From the NCBI GenBank assembly GCA_019419505.1, contig DXZS01000020.1:62001-126000 (forward strand): a stretch of DNA of 64,000 nucleotides, given 5' to 3'. The notes below the pieces were generated by a model that searched no databases, was not told where the DNA came from, and saw only the letters and a program-made list of their open reading frames with translations. Source of the stretch: Collinsella sp. (GTDB taxonomy: Bacteria; Actinomycetota; Coriobacteriia; Coriobacteriales; Coriobacteriaceae). Numbering within the stretch: the first letter of the stretch is position 1; the number at the start of each line of letters is the position of its first letter. Both the position numbers and the translations under genes were made by a program. Shown here piece by piece: positions 60,329 through 64,000 of this stretch.

Positions 60329-61414
60329 TTAGGCCAGCTGCGCGATAACGGCATCGGCAAAGGCCTGCGTACCCACAGCGCCCTCAACGGAGCCGGTCTG
60401 GGCACGACGCACGTCACCGGTAACCTGCTCGCCCTCGTCGAGCGTGGCAGACACGGCGGCGTGAATGCGATTGGCAGCGTCGTTCTCGCCCAGGTGATCG
60501 AGCATCATCGCAGCAGAGAGAATCTCGGCCGTGGGGTTGGCGATATCCTGGCCCGCGATATCGGGCGCGGATCCGTGCGTTGCCTCAAAGATTGCGCAGT
60601 CGGCACCGATGTTGGAGCCAGGGGCCATACCCAGACCACCCACTAGGCCGGCGCACAGGTCGCTCACGATGTCGCCGTACAGGTTGGGCAGCACCAGGAC
60701 ATCGAAGTCGTTGGGGTTCTGGACCAGACCCATGCAGGTGGCGTCGACGATCTTGTCGTTGAACTCGATATCGGGATAGTTGGCGGCCACCTCGCGCGCC
60801 ACGCGCAGGAACAGGCCATCGGTCGCCTTCATGATGTTGGCCTTGTGCACGGCCGTCACCTTTTTGCGGCCGCAGCGGCGGGCGTACTCAAAGGCGTACT
60901 CCACAATGCGGCGGCTCTTGGCGATGGAAATCGGCTTAATTGAGATGGCGGAATCCGCAGCGAAGGTCCTCTGGCCCGAGCGCTCGACGAGCTGCGAGAG
61001 CTCCTCGACCTCGGCAGCGCCCTCATCGAACTCGATGCCGGCGTAGAGGTCCTCGGTGTTCTCGCGCACGATGACCAGGTCGACGTCGCGGAAGCGCGAG
61101 CCGTCGCCCGGCTGCGACAGGCAGGGGCGCACGCAGGCATACAGGTCGAAGTGCTTGCGCAGGGCCACGTTGACGCTGCGGAAACCCGTACCGACCGGCG
61201 TGGTGATGGGGCCCTTGATGGCAACCTTGGTCTCGGCGACCGCATCGAGCACGTGCTGGGGCAGTGGCGTGCCAAACTCGTCCATGACGCCGGCACCGGC
61301 CTCCTGGACGTTCCAGTTGATCTGGACACCGGTGGCCTCGACCACGCGGCGCATGGCCTGCGTAATCTCGGGACCGATACCGTCACCGGGGATCAGGACT
61401 ACATCGTGCGCCAT
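60329..61414 (-). CDS. NAD-type isocitrate/isopropylmalate dehydrogenase
   Basis: 361 residues of the decarboxylating dehydrogenase family: [11 protein letters not shown] at the start, [17 protein letters not shown] (substrate loop), [37 protein letters not shown] and [14 protein letters not shown]. The substrate loop resembles NAD-dependent isocitrate dehydrogenase more than LeuB. GAGGAGTAACAGATT precedes the ATG. The HEAT-repeat gene ends seven bases upstream, so both are probably co-transcribed. Confidence 0.88.
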   Translation of the reverse strand: MAHDVVLIPGDGIGPEITQAMRRVVEATGVQINWNVQEAGAGVMDEFGTPLPQHVLDAVAETKVAIKGPITTPVGTGFRSVNVALRKHFDLYACVRPCLSQPGDGSRFRDVDLVIVRENTEDLYAGIEFDEGAAEVEELSQLVERSGQRTFAADSAISIKPISIAKSRRIVEYAFEYARRCGRKKVTAVHKANIMKATDGLFLRVAREVAANYPDIEFNDKIVDATCMGLVQNPNDFDVLVLPNLYGDIVSDLCAGLVGGLGMAPGSNIGADCAIFEATHGSAPDIAGQDIANPTAEILSAAMMLDHLGENDAANRIHAAVSATLDEGEQVTGDVRRAQTGSVEGAVGTQAFADAVIAQLA

Positions 61415-61420
61415 AATCTG

Positions 61421-62119
61421 TTACTCCTCGTCTTCGGCGTCGTCAGATTTTTTAACGCTAGCACGCTTCTTCTTTTTGGAGAGATCCAGGCCAAAACGTT
61501 TAACAAGCATTTCGCAAATCTCGCTCGAACGGGCCTTGAGATAGCTGCCCTTGCCGTTTTCGGCATCGAACTTAAGGCGCAGCGCGAGCTTCTCGGCGAC
61601 CTCGGCGTCGATCTCGCCCTGGCCAAACTCGTACAGGCAACCGAGCATGTCGCGATACTCGAGGTCGCCGTGGTAGCACTGGATGGCCTCGTCCAGGATG
61701 GGCCAAGCCTCGCGCGAACGCTCGACGCTCGTGGCACCCCACACGCACAGCAGGCGGAAGGCGGCATAGCGCAGCGTGGAGGAGATCTCGTCGAACAGTG
61801 CAGTCTCGGCGCCCTCAAAGGCATCGCCCAGCTGCTCGGGGCAGGTGGTAGCGAGCGCCGTCAGGGCATCGAGGGCCTCCCAGCGGGTCTGCGCCTCGGG
61901 GCGGTCGAGCGCCTCGATCAGCGCAGGCACGCAGGGCACGACGCGCTGCGGGTCACGCTCGGCCAGCAGATGCAGCACGCGGGCGGCAAACTGGCGGATG
62001 CGGCGCGTGGGGCAGCCGAGCTCCTTGACCAGACGGTCGACGGTGTTCTCGTTCTCCTCTGCCAGCTGAAGCTGTGCCAGCTCCTCGTCGGTGAGCTGTT
62101 CGTCTTTGTTTTCTGCCAT
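61421..62119 (-). CDS. HEAT-repeat protein
   Basis: 232 residues. Successive helical repeats (about 30-160: GCPTRRIRQFAARVLHLLAE, QTRWEALDALTALATTCPEQ, STLRYAAFRLLCVWGATSVE) are PBS-lyase/HEAT-like, usually protein-binding. The C-terminus is basic (LSKKKKRASVKK). GAAGAGGTAACT precedes the ATG. Partner unknown. Confidence 0.75.
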   Translation of the reverse strand: MAENKDEQLTDEELAQLQLAEENENTVDRLVKELGCPTRRIRQFAARVLHLLAERDPQRVVPCVPALIEALDRPEAQTRWEALDALTALATTCPEQLGDAFEGAETALFDEISSTLRYAAFRLLCVWGATSVERSREAWPILDEAIQCYHGDLEYRDMLGCLYEFGQGEIDAEVAEKLALRLKFDAENGKGSYLKARSSEICEMLVKRFGLDLSKKKKRASVKKSDDAEDEE

Positions 62120-62134
62120 AGTTACCTCTTCTTA

Positions 62135-62563
62135 CTATTTCTTAGCGTGCTTGCCAGCACCCTTGCTGTCATCGGTGACCGAGATGAGCTGTCGGTCGGC
62201 TGCACCATTGTGACGCGCACGGCGACGCTCCTCGGCGTCGCCCGCGTCGGCGGCGGCGCGATGAGCCTTGTTGACGTTAAAAACCTCGTCGTGCTTGCGC
62301 CATGGACCGACGGACTCGCCAAAGCTCATCTTAAGGCCGGCGATAAAGCCGCCGAGCCAGCCGATCGGCGCAAACTGCACCAGCGGGAACAGCGAAAACA
62401 CCCAGGTCAGCAAGACGACTGCCGCCGCTCCTGCAAAGTTGGCAATCCAGTAGTCGCGCTTGGTGATCACGCGCTTTTCGCAGGCCCACTGGCCGCACAA
62501 AAAGCCAATGTAGATCGCAAAGAGAAAGAGCACCAGCGCTAACACCACGAACGTCCAGCTCAT
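62135..62563 (-). CDS. Hypothetical membrane protein
   Basis: 142 residues with two to three helices (about 3-20, 38-58 and 60-78) and a charged cytoplasmic tail (HRAAADAGDAEERRRARHNG). GGGGAG lies about nine bases before the ATG at 62563. It starts five bases after the upstream dehydrogenase stop. I do not recognise the family. Confidence 0.65.
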   Translation of the reverse strand: MSWTFVVLALVLFLFAIYIGFLCGQWACEKRVITKRDYWIANFAGAAAVVLLTWVFSLFPLVQFAPIGWLGGFIAGLKMSFGESVGPWRKHDEVFNVNKAHRAAADAGDAEERRRARHNGAADRQLISVTDDSKGAGKHAKK

Positions 62564-62568
62564 GGGTG

Positions 62569-63648
62569 CTACTCCCCGTGATGGTGGCCGCAGCAGCACT
62601 CGTGGCCGTCGTCATGGCCGTGACCGCCGCAGCACTCGTGGTCCTCGCCGTGATGGTGGCCGCAACCGCACTCGTGGTCGTCGCCACGCTCGCCGCAACC
62701 GCAGCCGTCCTCGTGAGCACCGTGCTCCTCGGGACGATACTGCGACCAGTCCAGACCGGCGGCGATGGCGTCGGCCTCCTCCTTGTAGAGGACCGTGATG
62801 GCCTGGGTGCCCAGCTTGGCGCCACCGATGGCGTCGAGCATGTCGTAGAGCGTAAAGGCCACGTCGGCGCCGGGCAGCGCAAGCTCACGATCGTCGGCAT
62901 AGGCGAGCGCCAAGCGCAGGTCCTTAATGAAGTGCTCGACCATAAAGCCGGGCTTGTAGTCGCCGTCGAGCGCCTTGGGAGCCAGGCTCTCCATGGCGCC
63001 GGACTTGCCGGTACCGCCCAGGATCATCTGGCGGGTCTTCTCCAGATCGAGGCCGCTCAGCTCGGCAAATGCCATGGCGTCTGCCATGCCGACCATGCAG
63101 GCGCCCAGCGACACCTGGTTGGCGAGCTTGGCAGCCTGGCCCTTGCCGGCGCCGTCGAAGCAGCAGATGTTGGCCGCGAAGGTGGCAAGGATGTCGCGGA
63201 CCGGCGCGATGTCGTTCTCGGTGGCGCCCACGATAGCCGTAAGCGTGCCGGCGATAGCACCCGACTCGCCGCCGGTGACGGGGCAGTCAAACGCCATGCG
63301 GCCGGAAACCTGGGCGGCCTCGGCAATGTCGCGCGCCAGCTCGGGCGAGCTCGTGGTGAGGTCGATCAGGACCGCGCCGGGCTTAGTGCACGCGAGCAGG
63401 CCGTCGCCCGCCAGGTAGAGCTCCTCGACCTCGGAGGGATAGCCCACCATGGTAAAGACGACATCGGCGTTCGCCGCGGCATCGGCCGGCGTATCTGCCC
63501 AGACGGCGCCGCGCTCGATAAGCGCCGCCGCCTTGGACTTGGTGCGGTTGTTGACCGTGACGGGATAGCCGGCGTCCAGAATGTGGCCGGCGATGGGGGC
63601 ACCCATGATTCCGGTGCCGATGAATGCGACGGAGAGCTTGTTTGCCAT
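62569..63648 (-). CDS. Beta-hydroxyacid dehydrogenase with His/Cys-rich tail
   Basis: NAD(P)-dependent enzyme of the 3-hydroxyisobutyrate/tartronate-semialdehyde reductase family. It has a Rossmann motif FIGTGIMGAPIAGHILDAGY (about 9-28), the substrate motif FDCPVTGGESGA and the catalytic Lys in GAGKGQAAKLANQ (about 167-179). The normal enzyme ends near residue 305. The remaining 51 residues contain 13 His and 9 Cys in GHHHGE- and HECCCG-type repeats, a probable metal-binding tail. AAGGAAAGGTTTC precedes the ATG. Substrate unknown. Confidence 0.88.
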   Translation of the reverse strand: MANKLSVAFIGTGIMGAPIAGHILDAGYPVTVNNRTKSKAAALIERGAVWADTPADAAANADVVFTMVGYPSEVEELYLAGDGLLACTKPGAVLIDLTTSSPELARDIAEAAQVSGRMAFDCPVTGGESGAIAGTLTAIVGATENDIAPVRDILATFAANICCFDGAGKGQAAKLANQVSLGACMVGMADAMAFAELSGLDLEKTRQMILGGTGKSGAMESLAPKALDGDYKPGFMVEHFIKDLRLALAYADDRELALPGADVAFTLYDMLDAIGGAKLGTQAITVLYKEEADAIAAGLDWSQYRPEEHGAHEDGCGCGERGDDHECGCGHHHGEDHECCGGHGHDDGHECCCGHHHGE

Positions 63649-63746
63649 GAAACCTTTCCTTTTGGGTTGGGTGTTGTTACCAGGTTGAATACTCGGTGCC
63701 AGCGTTTGGGCTGTGAGTCGAGGGCGATTACGGACGCAGCGCTTGC

Positions 63747-64000
63747 CTACTGACCGCGCACGCGGCGGGCGATACGGTCGGAAAGCGACGCCTTGTCGGC
63801 GCGGTTCTTACCCCAAAACGCGCAGCCCACCATGCCGGGGCCCACGTGCGAGCCGATGGTGGGACCCACGGAGCCGCGAATGATCGTGACGTCGGCGCAA
63901 CCCTCCTCCTTGCGGATGGCGGCTTCGAGCCAGTCACCATCCTTTTCGGCATCGGCCGTCATGATGGCGATGGGCATGGTGCGATCGGGCACGTAGTTCT
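63747..64000 (-). CDS. DegV-family protein, C-terminal part
   Basis: About 84 codons, open at the right window edge. IIRGSVGPTIGSHVGPGMVG is the fatty-acid-pocket end of DegV-family proteins, which bind acyl chains for FakA-type kinases. The sequence ends FWGKNRADKASLSDRIARRV. The gene start lies outside the window. Confidence 0.8.
   Translation of the reverse strand, partial: NYVPDRTMPIAIMTADAEKDGDWLEAAIRKEEGCADVTIIRGSVGPTIGSHVGPGMVGCAFWGKNRADKASLSDRIARRVRGQ

Overview
The window looks like chromosome of a gut Coriobacteriia (Actinomycetota), most probably a Collinsella close to C. aerofaciens. The grounds are protein character, high GC with strong Shine-Dalgarno sites, a fermentative sugar-PTS gene set, and intergenic palindromes carrying GGGAC/GTCCC. 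The assignment is inference; no rRNA or marker gene is present.

Layout. 1-5.1 kb: a truncated LuxR-type regulator, a BceAB-like ABC transporter and a NUDIX-Vsr fusion protein. 5.2-9.5 kb: a small defence-like island with a broken Abi_2 gene, a DUF262/HNH (GmrSD-like) protein and an adjacent ADP-ribosylglycohydrolase, bounded by a 28-bp direct repeat and a 153-bp palindrome. 9.5-30.7 kb: galactose and lactose catabolism. This holds a class II tagatose-bisphosphate aldolase, a DeoR regulator, a flavodiiron protein, a LacI-type regulator with galM-galK-galT (Leloir pathway), lacC-lacB-lacA (tagatose-6-phosphate pathway), a lactose PTS (lacF, lacE) with 6-phospho-beta-galactosidase lacG, two more regulators, a second galM and an orphan PTS EIIB lacking its phosphorylatable histidine.

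30.9-46.1 kb: an integrative mobilizable element of about 15.1 kb in the 3' end of tRNA-Thr(CGT), delimited by 49-bp direct repeats. It carries a tyrosine integrase, excisionase-like HTH, DnaB-like helicase, MobC, VirD4-type coupling protein and relaxase, but no VirB4 or other mating-channel gene, so it probably needs a helper. Its cargo includes a lower-GC peptide-modification (RiPP-like) locus: a PqqD-GNAT-like fusion, a radical SAM enzyme, a 67-residue candidate precursor, a membrane protein and an ABC exporter. Remnants of IS21 and ISL3 elements flank the cargo, and an EcsC-family gene is broken by one stop codon.

46.3-57.5 kb: after two hypothetical genes comes an N-acetylgalactosamine/amino-sugar regulon: YhcH-family protein, a nagA fragment, a second lacC, a LacX-like epimerase, a flavodoxin-like protein, nagA, agaS, a GntR regulator, and a mannose-family PTS operon (EIIA, YajC-like, EIIB, EIIC, EIID). 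58-64 kb: a DUF2975/HTH pair, a membrane-anchored SurA/PrsA-like protein, NAD isocitrate dehydrogenase, a HEAT-repeat protein, a membrane protein, a beta-hydroxyacid dehydrogenase with a His/Cys-rich tail, and the end of a DegV-family gene.

Together, lactose enters as lactose-6-phosphate, is cut by LacG, and galactose-6-phosphate passes through LacAB, LacC and the aldolase. Free galactose uses GalM/GalK/GalT. GalNAc enters through the mannose-family PTS and passes NagA, AgaS, the second LacC and the same aldolase. Each block has its own regulator with visible palindromic operators, and a CGACCGTT motif recurs in several of the promoter regions.
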